From contig NZ_BILW01000041.1 in NCBI RefSeq assembly GCF_004000765.1, positions 1 through 59,792 on the forward strand: 59,792 nt of DNA. The letters are read 5' to 3'. Below the pieces are notes generated by a model that saw only the letters and a program-made list of their open reading frames with translations, made no database searches and had not been told where the DNA came from. Source of the stretch: Paenibacillus chondroitinus NBRC 15376 (GTDB taxonomy: Bacteria; Bacillota; Bacilli; Paenibacillales; NBRC-103111). Below are positions 59,641 through 59,792 of this stretch, one piece after another; position 1 is the first letter of the stretch, and each line of letters starts with the position of its first letter. Position numbers and translations under genes: made by a program.

Positions 59641-59749
59641 TTGCATTTTAATTATTATGCATGGTATATTAGCAATCCGGTCGCAAGACAGACCAATTAA
59701 AGTTAATAGAAAAAAAGAAGTTGCAATATAAAAATTAGTATGGTATATT
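59641..59749 (+). promoter_or_regulatory. Two tandem strong promoters pointing off the right edge
   Basis: Promoter 1: TTGCAT (59641-59646), 18 nt, TATATT (59665-59670). Promoter 2: TTGCAA (59721-59726), 17 nt, TATATT (59744-59749). Both share the words ATGGTATATTA. After promoter 2, CTCGCTGC and GCAGTGAG can form a hairpin near the transcript start. Paired AT-rich promoters with no coding frame after them are typical of rRNA or tRNA operons, but no RNA gene begins before the window ends. Confidence 0.6.
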
Positions 59750-59792
59750 ACTTCTCGCTGCTTCGGTAACACGGCAGTGAGTGAAAGAAATT

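Noticed and set aside
59527..59772. Minus-strand open frame of 81 codons with hydrophobic stretches
   Set aside because: It opposes the two tandem promoters and lacks a ribosome site; AT-rich DNA gives such frames by chance.

Overview
The window looks like a chromosomal segment of a spore-forming Gram-positive bacterium of the Paenibacillus type. The evidence is AGGAGG-type ribosome binding sites, frequent GTG/TTG starts, an AbrB-like regulator, a PrkA-type sporulation kinase, NrdIEF, EgsA/AraM, YesN/YesM two-component pairs next to LplABC-type importers, and many Rho-independent terminators. No transposase, prophage, CRISPR array, tRNA or rRNA gene was found. Most of the window is moderate in GC by eye. 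The partial first gene and most of egsA are clearly richer in GC.

Region 1 (1-9.4 kb) is housekeeping. It holds the end of thpR, then serC, the nrdIEF class Ib ribonucleotide reductase operon behind a structured leader and an NrdR-like promoter, a Gfo/Idh/MocA oxidoreductase, an orphan PhoP-like response regulator, trmL, and an AbrB-like protein with a zinc-ribbon-like tail. A 35-residue membrane protein on the minus strand (9260-9367) is newly called here. Region 2 (9.4-22.4 kb) holds a coupled membrane coiled-coil plus phosphodiester-glycosidase pair and a YesN/YesM pair divergent from an ABC sugar importer. It ends with an MFS carrier, a thioredoxin-reductase-like enzyme, a DUF2161 protein and egsA.

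Region 3 (22.8-43.9 kb) is a large one-direction carbohydrate-use locus. It encodes a GH4 enzyme, a MATE transporter, GH36 alpha-galactosidase, a cupin, a second GH36-like enzyme, an aldo/keto reductase, a uronate-isomerase-like protein, two permeases, two paralogous solute-binding proteins, a Gfo/Idh/MocA protein, a GH31 enzyme and a YesN/YesM pair. None of the hydrolases has a signal peptide, so the likely logic is to import an oligosaccharide first and cut it inside the cell. A 38-bp element recurs before four transcription units of this locus, each time 17-18 nt before a -10 hexamer. It probably defines the regulon of the local regulator, and it is the most interesting signal in the window.

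Region 4 (44-47.2 kb) holds prkA, two small membrane proteins and a Gly/His- then Tyr/Pro-repeat protein. Region 5 (47.4-55.5 kb) is an amino-sugar operon: ROK repressor, asparaginase, SBP, two permeases, CutC, ROK kinase and NagB-like deaminase. Region 6 (55.6-58.9 kb) is a DUF6492, glycosyltransferase and ManC cluster. Region 7 (59-59.8 kb) has a cysteine-poor HesB/IscA-like protein behind a perfect inverted-repeat operator, then two tandem promoters that point off the right edge, possibly into an rRNA operon.

None of the three ABC importers has an ATPase gene here. They probably share an MsmX-type ATPase encoded elsewhere.
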